This document shows, piece by piece, positions 1 to 9,624 of a stretch of 64,000 nt of DNA. The notes beneath the pieces were generated by a model. The model saw only the letters and a program-made list of their open reading frames with translations. It made no database searches and was not told the DNA's origin. Positions within the stretch are counted from its first letter, which is position 1. The number at the start of each line of letters is the position of its first letter. The stretch is from contig NZ_BJYA01000013.1 in NCBI RefSeq assembly GCF_007991275.1, positions 62,001 to 126,000 on the forward strand. The letters run 5' to 3'. A program made the position numbers and the translations under genes. This DNA comes from Alkalibacillus haloalkaliphilus (GTDB lineage Bacteria; Bacillota; Bacilli; Bacillales; Alkalibacillaceae).

Positions 1-145
1 CATCAGCTGCGCAGCCTTCCCCTGTTGTCGCATGAGCGGATGCTTCATAGCCCGCTTCTTCTAAACGTATTAACACATCAGGAAGCGCCTTTTTCATCGC
101 TTCCCGACCTGAAGTTGGATTGTATATTACACGAGCATTTTTCAT
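1..145 (-). CDS. dagK: Diacylglycerol kinase DagK, N-terminal part (runs off left edge)
   Basis: Only the first 48 codons are present; the gene continues beyond base 1. The start ATG is at 143-145 on the minus strand, with a GAAGGTGAG ribosome site just upstream. The visible N-terminus (MKNARVIYNPTSGREAMKK) carries the nucleotide-binding motif typical of the YerQ/DagK lipid kinase family, which phosphorylates diacylglycerol released during lipoteichoic acid synthesis. In B. subtilis this gene lies directly after gatCAB. Here the same order holds, except for the VOC gene between gatB and dagK. Family assignment is confident despite the truncation. Confidence 0.85.
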   Translation of the reverse strand, partial: MKNARVIYNPTSGREAMKKALPDVLIRLEEAGYEASAHATTGEGCAAD

Positions 146-216
146 ATTCTCACCTTCGTTCGTATTCTCATATCTTTACTATACTCCGAAAGCTTCGAAA
201 ATGGAAGTATATGCAT

Positions 217-585
217 TTACACCCACTCTAAAATTTCTAGACGGTTGCCAAATGGATCTTGTGTATAAATGCGGTTAGCACCTGGCAGCTTGTCGTCTTG
301 TTTATACTCTACGTTATACTCATCGAACCTTGCCATTAAGCCTTCTAAATTGGCAACTTCTAAAGCTGGATGAGCTTTTTCTGCTGGGGAGAACGGTTCT
401 TCAACACCGATATGAAGCTGGTGATCTCCAAGTTCAAACCACACGCCACCACGTTTCTTCAAATCTTCTGGTTTTTCAAGTTCAGGTAATCCAAGAATTT
501 CTCCAAAAAAATGTCTTGCTTCATCTTCTGTATGTCTAGGTGCAGCTAATTGTACATGGTCTAACCTTTTTACTGTAAAAGTCAT
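217..585 (-). CDS. VOC (glyoxalase/bleomycin-resistance fold) family protein
   Basis: A 122-residue single-domain vicinal-oxygen-chelate protein. It opens with the strand DHVQLAAP, has the mid-domain segment GVWFELGDHQLHIGVEE, and ends with the typical YTQDPFGNRLEILEW motif. Candidate metal ligands are the early His and the Glu of LEILEW. The ATG at 583-585 was preferred over one six codons upstream because AGAGGAGAAA then sits at a normal distance; the longer start would lie inside that site. The reaction cannot be told from sequence, since the superfamily includes dioxygenases, lyases and resistance proteins. It lies 31 bases after gatB on the same strand and is probably co-transcribed. Confidence 0.85.
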   Translation of the reverse strand: MTFTVKRLDHVQLAAPRHTEDEARHFFGEILGLPELEKPEDLKKRGGVWFELGDHQLHIGVEEPFSPAEKAHPALEVANLEGLMARFDEYNVEYKQDDKLPGANRIYTQDPFGNRLEILEWV

Positions 586-616
586 TAGCGTTTCTCCTCT
601 CACCTATTGAAATGAA

Positions 617-2047
617 TTATCTTTTGTCTATTTCTTCAACCAAAATCTTGTTAACCATTGGTGGGTTGGCTTGACCTTTCGTCTTCTTCATCACTTGACC
701 GACTAAGAAACCTAAAGCACGGTCTTTACCGTTTTTGTAGTCGACGATTGATTGTTCGTTTTCATCGAGGATCTCAGAAATAATACCTTGTAATTGACCT
801 TCGTCTGAAATTTGAACAAGTCCTTGTTCTTTAACAATCTTCTCAGGGTCGCCGCCATTTTTCACAAGTTCTGTAACGACTTTCTTCGCTAATTTAGAAG
901 ATAGTGTGCCTTCTTCAATTAGCTTGACCATTTTCGCTAACGCTTCTGGTGTGATCGGTAAGTCTTGCAGTTCAATTTGTTGTTTATTCATGTAAGCTGA
1001 AATGTCACCCATTAACCAGTTCGTCGCTTGTTTAGCATCTGCACCTTGATCAATTGTTGCTTCAAAGAAATCAGACATTTCCTTCGTGTTCGTTAAAACA
1101 CCTGCATCGTATTCATCTAAACCTAATTCATTAACATAACGCGCTCGACGTGAATCTGGCAGTTCTGGAATGGACTGACGGACTTTTTCCTTCCAGTCAT
1201 CGTCAATGTGAAGCTTCACTAAGTCTGGTTCAGGGAAGTAACGGTAATCGTCTGACCCTTCTTTAACACGCATTAAGATTGTTTCTTTCGTCTTTTCGTC
1301 ATAACGACGTGTTTCTTGTAAAATTTCGCCACCTTGACGAAGCACTTTCTCTTGGCGTACTTGCTCAAACTCTAGACCTTTTTGGACAAAGTTGAATGAG
1401 TTTAAGTTTTTAAGTTCTGTTTTAACACCAAACTCGTCTTGGCCGTATGGGCGAAGTGAAATGTTCGCATCACAACGAAGTGAACCTTCTTGCATTTTCA
1501 CATCTGATACACCTGTAAATTGGATAATGTTACGCATTTTTTCTAAGTAAGCATAAGCTTCTTCTGGTGTACGAATGTCTGGCTCTGATACAATCTCCAC
1601 TAATGGAGTTCCTTGACGGTTGTAGTCAACTAATGAATAGCCGTCATCACCGTGTGTTAGCTTACCTGCGTCTTCTTCTAAGTGAAGGCGCGTAATGCCA
1701 ATGCGCTTCGTTTCACCATTAACTTCAATATCGATATAGCCGTTCTCACCGATTGGTTGGTCGAATTGTGAGATTTGGTAAGCTTTCGGGTTATCTGGGT
1801 AGAAATAGTTTTTACGGTCGAACTTCGTGTCTGTTGCGATTTCACAGTTTAATGCCATCGCTGCGCGCATCGCATAGTTGACCGCTTCTTCATTTAAAAC
1901 CGGTAAAACACCAGGATAGCCAAGGTCGATTGGGTTAACGTTACTGTTTGGTTCATCACCAAACGCATTTGGGCTTGGGCTGAAAATTTTAGATGCTGTT
2001 TTTAACTCAACGTGGACTTCTAATCCGATAATCGTTTCGAAATTCAT
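617..2047 (-). CDS. gatB: Asp-tRNA(Asn)/Glu-tRNA(Gln) amidotransferase subunit B
   Basis: 476 residues, full length. GatB recognises the misacylated Glu-tRNA(Gln) or Asp-tRNA(Asn), phosphorylates the side chain, and receives ammonia from GatA. The N-terminus ([19 protein letters not shown]) and the motifs [19 protein letters not shown] and EEDAGKLTH are hallmarks of the family. The C-terminal half is the helical YqeY-like tail domain that binds the tRNA elbow. Its ATG overlaps the gatA stop by one base (TAATG), which implies translational coupling in the gatC-gatA-gatB operon. Confidence 0.98.
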   Translation of the reverse strand: MNFETIIGLEVHVELKTASKIFSPSPNAFGDEPNSNVNPIDLGYPGVLPVLNEEAVNYAMRAAMALNCEIATDTKFDRKNYFYPDNPKAYQISQFDQPIGENGYIDIEVNGETKRIGITRLHLEEDAGKLTHGDDGYSLVDYNRQGTPLVEIVSEPDIRTPEEAYAYLEKMRNIIQFTGVSDVKMQEGSLRCDANISLRPYGQDEFGVKTELKNLNSFNFVQKGLEFEQVRQEKVLRQGGEILQETRRYDEKTKETILMRVKEGSDDYRYFPEPDLVKLHIDDDWKEKVRQSIPELPDSRRARYVNELGLDEYDAGVLTNTKEMSDFFEATIDQGADAKQATNWLMGDISAYMNKQQIELQDLPITPEALAKMVKLIEEGTLSSKLAKKVVTELVKNGGDPEKIVKEQGLVQISDEGQLQGIISEILDENEQSIVDYKNGKDRALGFLVGQVMKKTKGQANPPMVNKILVEEIDKR

Positions 2048-3522
2048 TACTTGGCACCTCCTAGTTGCGGTTTTTGTTTATGATGGTCTGTAGCTTGTTC
2101 ATAAGCATGAGCCACTTTGTAAACTGTACTTTCATCAAAGTGTTTACCGATAATTTGTAGACCGATTGGCAAGTTGTTCTCAGAATGGAAACCACATGGA
2201 ACAGAGATTCCTGGAACACCTGCTAAGTTAACTGGAATCGTCATAATGTCGTTTGCGTACATCGTTAATGGGTCATCGATTTGATCACCAATTTTGAACG
2301 CTGTAGTCGGAGCTGTTGGCCCAAGAACAACATCATACTCTTCAAAAATTTGATCAAAGTCTTGTTTAATTAATGTACGAACTTGTTGTGCTTTTTTATA
2401 GTAAGCATCGTAGTAACCTGAGCTTAGAGCGAATGTTCCTAACATAATACGGCGTTTAACTTCTTCGCCAAACCCTTCGCTACGAGACTTTTTAAACATG
2501 TCCATCATGTCTTCTGCGTTTTCAGCACGTTTACCGTAACGTACACCGTCGAAACGTGCTAGGTTAGCCGATGCTTCTGATGATGCGATCATGTAATAAG
2601 CTGCAACGGCATATTTTGAGTGTGGTAATGAAACTTCATCCCACTCTGCACCTTGTTCTTCTAATACTTTTAACGCTTGGCGTACGCTCGATTGAACTTC
2701 TTCATCGACACCTTCACCGAAGTATTCTTTCGGTACAGCGATCTTAAGACCTTTAACATCACCAGTTAAAGCGTCTCTATACTTTGGCACATCAACGTTT
2801 GCACTTGTTGAATCCATCTCGTCTTGACCAGCGATCACTTCTAAAATACGTGCATTATCTTCAACTGTTCGAGTTAGTGGCCCGATCTGGTCTAACGATG
2901 AAGCGAAGGCAACTAATCCGAAACGAGATATACGTCCATATGTAGGCTTCATGCCAACGACGCCACAGTATGAAGCTGGTTGACGTACAGAACCACCTGT
3001 ATCAGATCCTAAAGCAAATGGCACTTGGCCTGCAGCAACAGCCGCCGCTGAACCACCACTTGAACCACCTGGTACGAAGTCTGTGTTCCAAGGGTTGCGC
3101 GTTACTTTCATGCTAGAATTCTCTGTTGATGACCCCATCGCGAATTCATCCATGTTTAATTTTCCGATATTAACCGCTTTTGCACTGTTTAACTTTTGCA
3201 TGACCGTTGCATCGTATAGTGGGTCATCTAAGTTAGATAAAATTTGGCTAGAACAAGTCGTACGTAGTCCTTTTGTTACGATGTTATCTTTTATCCCTAT
3301 TGGCATTCCGAAAAGTGGAAATTGATTTTCGTCAATTCCTTCTTCATCTAATGCTTTGGCTTGGCTTAACGCTTCTTCTTCGTTTAATGTAACAAACGCT
3401 TGAATATCATCATCTGTTTCTTTAATGCGATCATACGCAGCTTGTACGATCTCAGTTACGGTTATGTCTTTATTGTTTAACTTCTCTTGCAGTTCTTTAA
3501 TCGATAAATCTAAAACTGACAT
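2047..3522 (-). CDS. gatA: Glutamyl/aspartyl-tRNA amidotransferase subunit A (amidase)
   Basis: 491 residues from the ATG at 3520-3522, which is preceded by AAGGAGGG; the longer reading upstream is not used because it would overlap gatC. GatA is the amidase-signature subunit that hydrolyses glutamine and channels ammonia to GatB. Visible features are the catalytic Lys region (PIGIKDN), the Ser-rich signature [14 protein letters not shown], and the [16 protein letters not shown] segment with the cis-Ser and nucleophilic Ser. It lies between gatC (14-base gap) and gatB (1-base overlap). Confidence 0.98.
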   Translation of the reverse strand: MSVLDLSIKELQEKLNNKDITVTEIVQAAYDRIKETDDDIQAFVTLNEEEALSQAKALDEEGIDENQFPLFGMPIGIKDNIVTKGLRTTCSSQILSNLDDPLYDATVMQKLNSAKAVNIGKLNMDEFAMGSSTENSSMKVTRNPWNTDFVPGGSSGGSAAAVAAGQVPFALGSDTGGSVRQPASYCGVVGMKPTYGRISRFGLVAFASSLDQIGPLTRTVEDNARILEVIAGQDEMDSTSANVDVPKYRDALTGDVKGLKIAVPKEYFGEGVDEEVQSSVRQALKVLEEQGAEWDEVSLPHSKYAVAAYYMIASSEASANLARFDGVRYGKRAENAEDMMDMFKKSRSEGFGEEVKRRIMLGTFALSSGYYDAYYKKAQQVRTLIKQDFDQIFEEYDVVLGPTAPTTAFKIGDQIDDPLTMYANDIMTIPVNLAGVPGISVPCGFHSENNLPIGLQIIGKHFDESTVYKVAHAYEQATDHHKQKPQLGGAK

Positions 3523-3536
3523 CTGTTTTTCCCTCC

Positions 3537-3830
3537 TTATGAATCTAAGATGGACGGTACACGGAATTGGCCGTCTTTTTGATCTGGTGCGTTCTTTAAT
3601 GCGTCTTCTTTTGAAATCCATTCTTTCGGCTCATCTTTACGCACAATGTTTTTCATTTCTAGTACGTGTGTTGTCGGTTCAACATTTGACGTATCTAGTT
3701 CGTTTAGTAGTTCTGAGAAATCAATGATGGCACTTAGCTGTTCACTATACTTCTCAGCTTCTTGTTCTGTAATTGACAACCTTGCTAAATTAGCAACGTG
3801 TTTCACTTGATCTTTTGAAATCTTTGACAT
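3537..3830 (-). CDS. gatC: Glutamyl/aspartyl-tRNA amidotransferase subunit C
   Basis: 97 residues. GatC is the small stabilising belt between GatA and GatB. The family pattern is clear: [20 protein letters not shown] near the start, then a linker with [12 protein letters not shown] and a C-terminal FRVPSIL segment. The ATG at 3828-3830 is used; a GTG one codon upstream is possible, but GGAGGT is better placed for the ATG (7 bases). First gene of the gatCAB operon. Confidence 0.95.
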   Translation of the reverse strand: MSKISKDQVKHVANLARLSITEQEAEKYSEQLSAIIDFSELLNELDTSNVEPTTHVLEMKNIVRKDEPKEWISKEDALKNAPDQKDGQFRVPSILDS

Positions 3831-3871
3831 CACTTACACCTCCGTACGTTATACACTTCACAATACTATTC

Positions 3872-3901
3872 ATCATAGCAAATTTTTCTTTACAATGACA
3901 A
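3872..3901 (-). promoter_or_regulatory. Probable SigA promoter of gatCAB
   Basis: On the minus strand TTGTCA (3896-3901) and TATGAT (3872-3877) are separated by 18 bases, about 40 bases upstream of gatC. Prediction from consensus only. Confidence 0.5.
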
Positions 3902-4043
3902 TAATTGCACTACTGTTATTTTACCATTAATTACCCGAGAAATTTCAGTTATTTTGCTAGTTTGTGTCGAGGTTTTTAGTTTTGGGTGTGGTGGTTTGGT
4001 TTATGGGTAGCTATTGATAGTAGTTTGTGTGACTACTTTATAA

Positions 4044-4390
4044 GCGCTCATGGGATATTTCTGGTGAGCGCGTGTGAGTTTTTTGGCGCTCGGGCAATTT
4101 ATTTGGCGTTCGGGCTATGGATTTTGGCGTTCGCGCACTCTTTTTTGTCGTTCACGATCATAATTTGGCGCTCGGGCAATTTATTTGGCGTTTGAGCTAT
4201 GGAATTTGGCGCTCGTCCACTTTTTTTGGCGCTCGTGGAACTTTTATATAATCATCGTTCAGACGTGTTTATCAGTGCTCACTAATTTTTATCAGCGTTC
4301 GAGCATACTTTATCGGCGCTCACCAAATTTTATCAGCGTTCACTAACTTTTATCAGCGCTCGTACCCGGTTTATCAGCGCTCGCACGAAC
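4044..4390. repeat. Degenerate 20-21 bp-period array, core GCG(C/T)TC(G/A)
   Basis: Gene-free stretch between the pmbA terminator and the gatCAB promoter. The core word GCGCTCG/GCGTTCG or a close variant recurs with first bases at about 4086, 4106, 4127, 4148, 4168, 4188, 4209, 4229, 4255, 4275, 4295, 4316, 4336, 4356 and 4377. All steps are 20 or 21 bases except one of 26. An outlying copy is at 4044. Between cores the DNA is AT-rich. The left half prefers TTTGGCGCTCG and the right half TTTATCAGCGCTC, so there are two subfamilies. No credible gene lies here; a 69-codon reading frame over it has no ribosome site and simply translates the repeat. Confidence 0.85.
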
Positions 4391-4403
4391 TGAGCAGTCA
4401 ACG

Positions 4404-4435
4404 TAAAAAGAAGGCCCACTTTAGTGAGCCTTCCT
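4404..4435 (-). terminator. Rho-independent terminator after pmbA
   Basis: Minus-strand stem AGGCTCAC-TAAA-GTGGGCCT followed by TCTTTTT, about 40 bases after the pmbA stop. Confidence 0.8.
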
Positions 4436-4474
4436 CTTCCAGTCTTGCCAAACGTGGCAACGTATAACCGCTAT

Positions 4475-5818
4475 TTATTCAAATGTAACGGATAATCCTT
4501 TTAACAATAATGATGGTGCGCCAACGGTTGACGGTCCGAATTCAAGGTCGCTTCCAACTTCATTGACTTCATTCAATAACTCAAAGAAATTCCCAGCAAT
4601 GGTCATTAAATTAGTTGGTCCTTGAATTTTGCCTTCTTTAACGTAATAACCGTTAGCAGCTAAGGAGAAGTCGCCTGAGATCGCATTAACACCTGAGTGT
4701 AAACCTTGTAAATTTGTCACGACGATTCCTTCATCTAAGCCTTGAACTAGCTCATCATATGATTGGCTACCAGGCTCAATATAAAAGTTAGATGGAGCGA
4801 CATTAACTGTTCCTTTATAAGATGCTTTTGATGCATGGCCTGTCGTTTTAACGCCATCTTTTTTAGCTGTTTTTCGGTTGTGTAGTAGCGTTGTAAGTGT
4901 TCCATTCTCTACTACATTTAATTTTTCAGTTGCAACACCTTCAGCATCGAACGTACGGCTTCCCATTCGATTTTTCAAGAAAGGATCGTCAACTAGATTA
5001 ATATTATCTCCTGCAATTTTGCTTCCGACTTTTTCTTTTAGTTTCGACATCCCTTGTTGTGCTGTTTCAGCTGAGAACGTCGTTACAAAAGTGTTGAGTA
5101 AACTTCTAGCAGCATCTTGTCTTAAAATAACCGGATAAAATTTGTCGTCAGTTTCTAACGGATTTAAGTATGACACAGCTTCTTGAACTGCTTTATGAGC
5201 TGACTCTTTTGCGTTAACTTTACCCCAGTCACTCACCACTTCTATGTGAACACCAGATTTCGTCACATCATTTTCCTCAACAATGACAATGACCATATAG
5301 ACAAGATAATTTTGGTCATCCTCTAAAGACAGCCCCTTACTATTGTACATTGCTTTTTCAACATCAACTGATTGCATAGTAAAGAAGTTCGTTGCAACGA
5401 CACGTTCGTCAGCAGCATAAATTTCTTTGTCTAATTCTTTCATAAAATTAATCTTTTCTTCAGTTGTAACAGATTTCAGCGCTTCTGAAGAAAAACTAAT
5501 ATCTTTATAATTCGAATCACCTTCATATATTTCTTCAACATCTTCTGATTCTAAAACACTCGCATTTTCTAGTGCATTTTCTATTAAAAATTCAATTGAA
5601 GATTCATCGAGCTTTTCAGTGTAGGCATATCCCATTTGGTCTGCGTACACACCACGGAAAGAAACGCCTGTTACTTCTGCCGTTGTGAATTGATCAACTT
5701 CACCTTTATCAATCGCACAAACAAAACGATCGCTTTTTTCGTAATAAAGCTCCATATCTTTAAAGCCTTTCTCAGAGCCTTTTTGGAATAGTTCATCTTT
5801 GAATTCTAATACGTTCAT
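4475..5818 (-). CDS. pmbA: TldD/PmbA-family metalloprotease partner (PmbA/TldE type)
   Basis: 447 residues from the ATG at 5816-5818. The GGAGGACGCTTAAG site overlaps the end of tldD and fixes this start; an upstream extension is rejected. This is the non-catalytic TldE/PmbA-like half: an N-terminal domain (YYEKSDRFVCAIDKGEVDQF), a middle domain, and a C-terminal barrel with TTGHASKASYKGTVNVAPSN and SGVNAISGDFSLAANGYYV. It has no HExxxH. TldD/TldE heterodimers cleave unfolded peptides and mature some peptide natural products in other bacteria. It overlaps tldD in a two-gene operon; no obvious precursor peptide lies next to it. Confidence 0.9.
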   Translation of the reverse strand: MNVLEFKDELFQKGSEKGFKDMELYYEKSDRFVCAIDKGEVDQFTTAEVTGVSFRGVYADQMGYAYTEKLDESSIEFLIENALENASVLESEDVEEIYEGDSNYKDISFSSEALKSVTTEEKINFMKELDKEIYAADERVVATNFFTMQSVDVEKAMYNSKGLSLEDDQNYLVYMVIVIVEENDVTKSGVHIEVVSDWGKVNAKESAHKAVQEAVSYLNPLETDDKFYPVILRQDAARSLLNTFVTTFSAETAQQGMSKLKEKVGSKIAGDNINLVDDPFLKNRMGSRTFDAEGVATEKLNVVENGTLTTLLHNRKTAKKDGVKTTGHASKASYKGTVNVAPSNFYIEPGSQSYDELVQGLDEGIVVTNLQGLHSGVNAISGDFSLAANGYYVKEGKIQGPTNLMTIAGNFFELLNEVNEVGSDLEFGPSTVGAPSLLLKGLSVTFE

Positions 5819-5819
5819 C

Positions 5820-7211
5820 TTAAGCGTCCTCCTTTCGGCCACCAACTGTAATTTCACTTACTCTTAGAGTTGGCTGTCCAACATTTACCGGAATACTACC
5901 ACTTAGAGAACCGCACATACCTGCTCCATGGCCTAAGTTATTTCCGACCATATCAACAGTTTGTAATGTTTTAGGACCATTTCCGATTAATGTTGCACCG
6001 CGAACTGGTTTGTCAATCTTACCATTCTTCACTAAGTAAGCTTCGTTAATGGCAAAGTTATAATCACCCGTTGCTGGGTTAACAGAACCGCCACCCATGT
6101 AGCGAGCGTATATTCCGTGTTCCGTATTAGCGATAATCTCTTCTGGTGTAGACTCACCTGGTGCAATGTAAGTATTTGTCATACGTGATGTCGGTGCATA
6201 ACGGTATGATTCACGACGCCCTGAACCAGTTGGCTCAGTATCCATAATGCGTCCGTTCAATTGGTCGACTAAGTAACCTTTTAAAATACCATTTTCAATT
6301 AAGACATTTTTCTGAGGTTTATTACCTTCATCGTCCACATTGATTGAGCCCCATTCATTCGGAATCGTACCATCATCGATATAAGTTACAATATCTGGTG
6401 CTACTTGTTCGCCCACTTTGTTCGCGAATGCTGATTTACCTTTAGCAACAGAAGTAGCCTCTAAACCATGTCCACAAGCTTCGTGGAAAATAACGCCACC
6501 GAATTCATTATCAATAATGACTGGAAACTTACCACTTGGACATGGATCTGCACCTAAATTGGTCACCGCAATGCGTGCTGCTTCTTTGGCGTAATGGTTT
6601 AAATCAAGGTTTTCAAAGAACTCAAAGCCTTGAACGGCACCTGGTCCGTAAAAACCTGTCTCCATATCGTGCTCATTCGATGCAATGGCTGCGATCGACA
6701 TACGACTATGAACGCGCTTATCTTCAACAAATTTGCCATCAGAGTTAGCAATCAATACATTTTGTTCTTCATCTAATAAGTTAACTCTTACTTGTGAAAT
6801 ACTGTTATGATAATGACCTGCAATATCCGCTGCATTTTTCATAACATTGACTTTACGCGCTTTCTCAACGGATTGTGGCAGTTGGTTGATCTCGTGAATA
6901 ACTGGTGCTTGTTCATGTTGAAACGGTTGGCCATTTACTTGTGCATTACCGTTAATTGCTTGAGCTGCTTGTCGTGCTGTCTTTAATAAACCTTCACGTG
7001 AGAAGTCTGTCGTATATGTATAAGCACTGTGAAAGCCATTATACACACGAATACCGACACCAAAATCTCTTCCTGATAAACTCTTATCAATACGTCCACC
7101 TTGTAACAGAAGGTTATCTTTAAACGTATCTTCAACGAAAACTTCTGCAAAATCGCCACCTGTTGTTAACGCTTCATGAATGACATCTTGAACTAACGCT
7201 TGATTTAACAT
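5820..7211 (-). CDS. tldD: TldD family zinc metallopeptidase, catalytic subunit
   Basis: 463 residues. The zinc-binding HExxxH is seen as VIFHEACGHGLEATSV at about residue 245, and the third-ligand region is the C-terminal GAGMCGSLSGSIPVNVGQP. TldD and TldE form a dimer in which TldD holds the zinc and peptides thread between the two subunits. The strong GGGGGAG site upstream and the overlap with pmbA indicate a bicistronic operon. The substrate in this organism is unknown. Confidence 0.93.
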   Translation of the reverse strand: MLNQALVQDVIHEALTTGGDFAEVFVEDTFKDNLLLQGGRIDKSLSGRDFGVGIRVYNGFHSAYTYTTDFSREGLLKTARQAAQAINGNAQVNGQPFQHEQAPVIHEINQLPQSVEKARKVNVMKNAADIAGHYHNSISQVRVNLLDEEQNVLIANSDGKFVEDKRVHSRMSIAAIASNEHDMETGFYGPGAVQGFEFFENLDLNHYAKEAARIAVTNLGADPCPSGKFPVIIDNEFGGVIFHEACGHGLEATSVAKGKSAFANKVGEQVAPDIVTYIDDGTIPNEWGSINVDDEGNKPQKNVLIENGILKGYLVDQLNGRIMDTEPTGSGRRESYRYAPTSRMTNTYIAPGESTPEEIIANTEHGIYARYMGGGSVNPATGDYNFAINEAYLVKNGKIDKPVRGATLIGNGPKTLQTVDMVGNNLGHGAGMCGSLSGSIPVNVGQPTLRVSEITVGGRKEDA

Positions 7212-7332
7212 GTAACTCCCCCTTTTTACTTAATCTTACATAACTTCATCCTGGCGTGAACCGTAACGAAGTTGTAATCTCTCTCAGCCTTAGGACTGAA
7301 AAAGAAAAATGATTATTAATTTTCTGATTTAT

Positions 7333-7361
7333 GTGACATGTTGTAGTTTTTATTTTATACT
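7333..7361 (+). promoter_or_regulatory. Probable SigA promoter of pepF
   Basis: GTGACA (7333-7338), 17-base spacer, TATACT (7356-7361), about 46 bases before the pepF start. Consensus-based prediction. Confidence 0.5.
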
Positions 7362-7407
7362 AATACTTAGATTTCCGAAATAGATTTTGAGGAGGTTTTT
7401 GAAAATT

Positions 7408-9219
7408 ATGGCACAACGTTTACAAAGACAAGACGTTCCTGTCGAACAGACATGGAAGTTAGAAGATTTATTTGAATCAAACAAACAGTGGGAACAAGCA
7501 TTAACTGATTTAGAGCAACTTACTCCAGAAGTGACGCAATATAAAGGTCGTTTACATGAAGGTTCTGACGTTTTATTAGCTTGCCTAGATGCACAAGCAG
7601 AAGTACAAAAGAAAGCGATTATTGTTGGAACTTATGCTAACTTACGATCATCAGAAGATGGAACAAACCCTGAAAACCAAGCAAACTCTGGTAAAGTATC
7701 TTCTGTTTTCGCAAAGGTCCAAGCTGAAATGGCCTTCTTCGATTCAGAAGTGTTAGCTCTTCCTGAAGGAACAATCGAACAATACTTAGCAGAAAATGAA
7801 GAGTTACAAGTTTATAAGAAGACATTAAACGATTTATTAGAGCGCAAACCTTACACATTAGCACCAGAAACAGAAGAAGTGCTAGCATCTTTAGGTGAAG
7901 TTCATTCAGCACCATATATGATCTATCAGCGCAGTAAATCATCTGATATGGAATTTGAATCATTTACGACAAGTGATGGAACAGAATACGCTAACTCATT
8001 TGCATTATTTGAAGATGAGCATGAACTTTCATCAAATACAGAAGTTCGTCGTAAAGCGTATGATTCTTTTGTCAAAACGTTAAAACAGTATGAAAACACT
8101 TATGCTGCGACATACGCGACACAAGTTAAGAAAGAAGTCGCTCTTTCACGTGCGCGTGGTTATGAGTCGGTCACACAAATGTTACTTCAACCACAAAAAG
8201 TTACAGAAGAAATGTACCATAACCAATTAGATGTCATTCAAAAAGAACTCGCTCCACATATGCGACGTTTCGCAAAGCTTAAACAACAAGTATACGGATT
8301 GGATAAACTGCAATTCGTTGACCTTAAAGCACCTTTAGATCCTGAGTTCGACCCTGAATCTTCTTATGAAGACGTGTCTCAAACGATATTGGACTCTTTA
8401 CAAGTTATGGGGCCCGAATATACAGCCATTATGGAAAAAGCATTGAAAGAGCGTTGGGTTGATTACGCTGACAACATTGGTAAGTCAACAGGAGCTTTCT
8501 GTGCGAGCCCTTACGGTGTTCACCCATACATTTTATTAACGTATACAGGTAAAATGCGTGGTGCATTTATTTTAGCTCACGAGCTAGGTCACGCAGGTCA
8601 CTTACATTTAGCCAACCAGCATCAACACATTTTTAATACTAGACCGTCAACATACTTCATTGAAGCACCATCAACAATGAATGAAATGTTACTAGCTGAT
8701 CATTTACTTGAAACAACTGACGATCCACGCATGCGTCGTTGGGTGATTTTACAACTGCTAGGCTCTTACTACCACAATTTCGTAACGCACTTACTAGAAG
8801 GCGAATATCAGCGTCGCGTGTACGAATTAGCTGAACAAGGGGTACCTTTAACAGCAAACACATTAAAACAACAAAAAGGCGAAACGTTACGTAACTTCTG
8901 GGGCGATGTCGTTGAAATTGATGAAGGTGCAGAATTAACATGGATGCGCCAGCCTCACTATTACATGGGCTTATACCCATACACTTACTCAGCTGGTTTA
9001 ACAGCTTCAACTGCTGTATCACAGCTATTTAAAGAAGAAGGCCAACCAGCCATTGATCGTTGGTTAGAAGTATTAAAGATGGGTGGTACGAAAACACCGC
9101 AAGAACTTATGAAATATGCAGGGGTTGATATGACAACACCTGACCCTATTAAGAAAGCCGTTTCCTATGTCGGTTCATTAGTAGACGAATTAGAGAAAAG
9201 CTACGAATTAGTAGATTAA
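7408..9219 (+). CDS. pepF: Oligoendopeptidase F (M3 family zinc metallopeptidase)
   Basis: 603 residues from the ATG at 7408; a TTG at 7387 is rejected because it overlaps the GAGGAGG site. PepF is a cytoplasmic thimet-type oligopeptidase cleaving peptides of roughly 7-17 residues. The zinc motif HExxH is in ILAHELGHAGH, and the downstream Glu ligand is in EAPSTMNEML. The C-terminal substrate-binding segment HYYMGLYPYTYSAGL is also typical. In B. subtilis excess PepF degrades a Phr signalling peptide (literature knowledge). The gene lies about 1 kb from a peptide-signalling locus, but no functional link can be shown here. Confidence 0.95.
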   Translation: MAQRLQRQDVPVEQTWKLEDLFESNKQWEQALTDLEQLTPEVTQYKGRLHEGSDVLLACLDAQAEVQKKAIIVGTYANLRSSEDGTNPENQANSGKVSSVFAKVQAEMAFFDSEVLALPEGTIEQYLAENEELQVYKKTLNDLLERKPYTLAPETEEVLASLGEVHSAPYMIYQRSKSSDMEFESFTTSDGTEYANSFALFEDEHELSSNTEVRRKAYDSFVKTLKQYENTYAATYATQVKKEVALSRARGYESVTQMLLQPQKVTEEMYHNQLDVIQKELAPHMRRFAKLKQQVYGLDKLQFVDLKAPLDPEFDPESSYEDVSQTILDSLQVMGPEYTAIMEKALKERWVDYADNIGKSTGAFCASPYGVHPYILLTYTGKMRGAFILAHELGHAGHLHLANQHQHIFNTRPSTYFIEAPSTMNEMLLADHLLETTDDPRMRRWVILQLLGSYYHNFVTHLLEGEYQRRVYELAEQGVPLTANTLKQQKGETLRNFWGDVVEIDEGAELTWMRQPHYYMGLYPYTYSAGLTASTAVSQLFKEEGQPAIDRWLEVLKMGGTKTPQELMKYAGVDMTTPDPIKKAVSYVGSLVDELEKSYELVD

Positions 9220-9230
9220 TGGCAATGGAA

Positions 9231-9259
9231 AAGGCAAGTGCTCAGGTAGCACTTGCCTT
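9231..9259. terminator. Strong hairpin between convergent genes
   Basis: A perfect 12-bp stem, AAGGCAAGTGCT-CAGGT-AGCACTTGCCTT, sits between pepF (+) and the next gene (-). T-runs are poor on both sides, so termination is probable but not certain. Confidence 0.55.
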
Positions 9260-9295
9260 CCATCTATAGGGAGTATGATAGGGAGTATACGCAAT

Positions 9296-9598
9296 TTAAC
9301 AACTTCTCTTATAATTAACCATGTATTGTTCAGCTACGTTTAAATCGTTTTTATGCACGAGTAAACGAATCGTTGTTCCAAGTTCTGAACTACCATGAAC
9401 AATTACACCTGGCCTAGAGCTAACATTTTGTAACCGGCACCTTACACCTTGATTACGCAAAAATTGATAGCGATTATTAATTTCATTCGGTCTATGTCCT
9501 ACCGCTTCATATAATGTATTATACATGCGCGAATATCTTAACCTAATTACAATGACAGTTAAAGATAAAGCAACTAGTACAATAAGTGGATTGATCAT
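9296..9598 (-). CDS. Small membrane-anchored protein, DUF2007-like soluble part
   Basis: 100 residues. An N-terminal hydrophobic segment (about residues 3-19) is followed by a soluble domain: RYQFLRNQGVRCRL, a short loop, then TIRLLVHKNDLNVAEQYM. That strand-helix pattern resembles the DUF2007 or putative signal-transducing fold, but the match is by eye and weak. AAGGGTGATGAC precedes the start. It lies 26 bases after the lipoprotein gene and is probably co-transcribed with it. Function unknown. Confidence 0.7.
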   Translation of the reverse strand: MINPLIVLVALSLTVIVIRLRYSRMYNTLYEAVGHRPNEINNRYQFLRNQGVRCRLQNVSSRPGVIVHGSSELGTTIRLLVHKNDLNVAEQYMVNYKRSC

Positions 9599-9624
9599 GT
9601 CATCACCCTTATTTCAATCGGCTG

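Noticed and set aside
3986-4195. 69-codon plus-strand frame over array 1
   Set aside because: No ribosome site; the array has 20- and 21-base steps that shift frame, so coding selection is unlikely.
4044-4390. CRISPR array
   Set aside because: Period is 20-21 bases with a 7-8 base core; CRISPR repeats are 23 bases or longer with spacers of about 30, and no cas genes are present.
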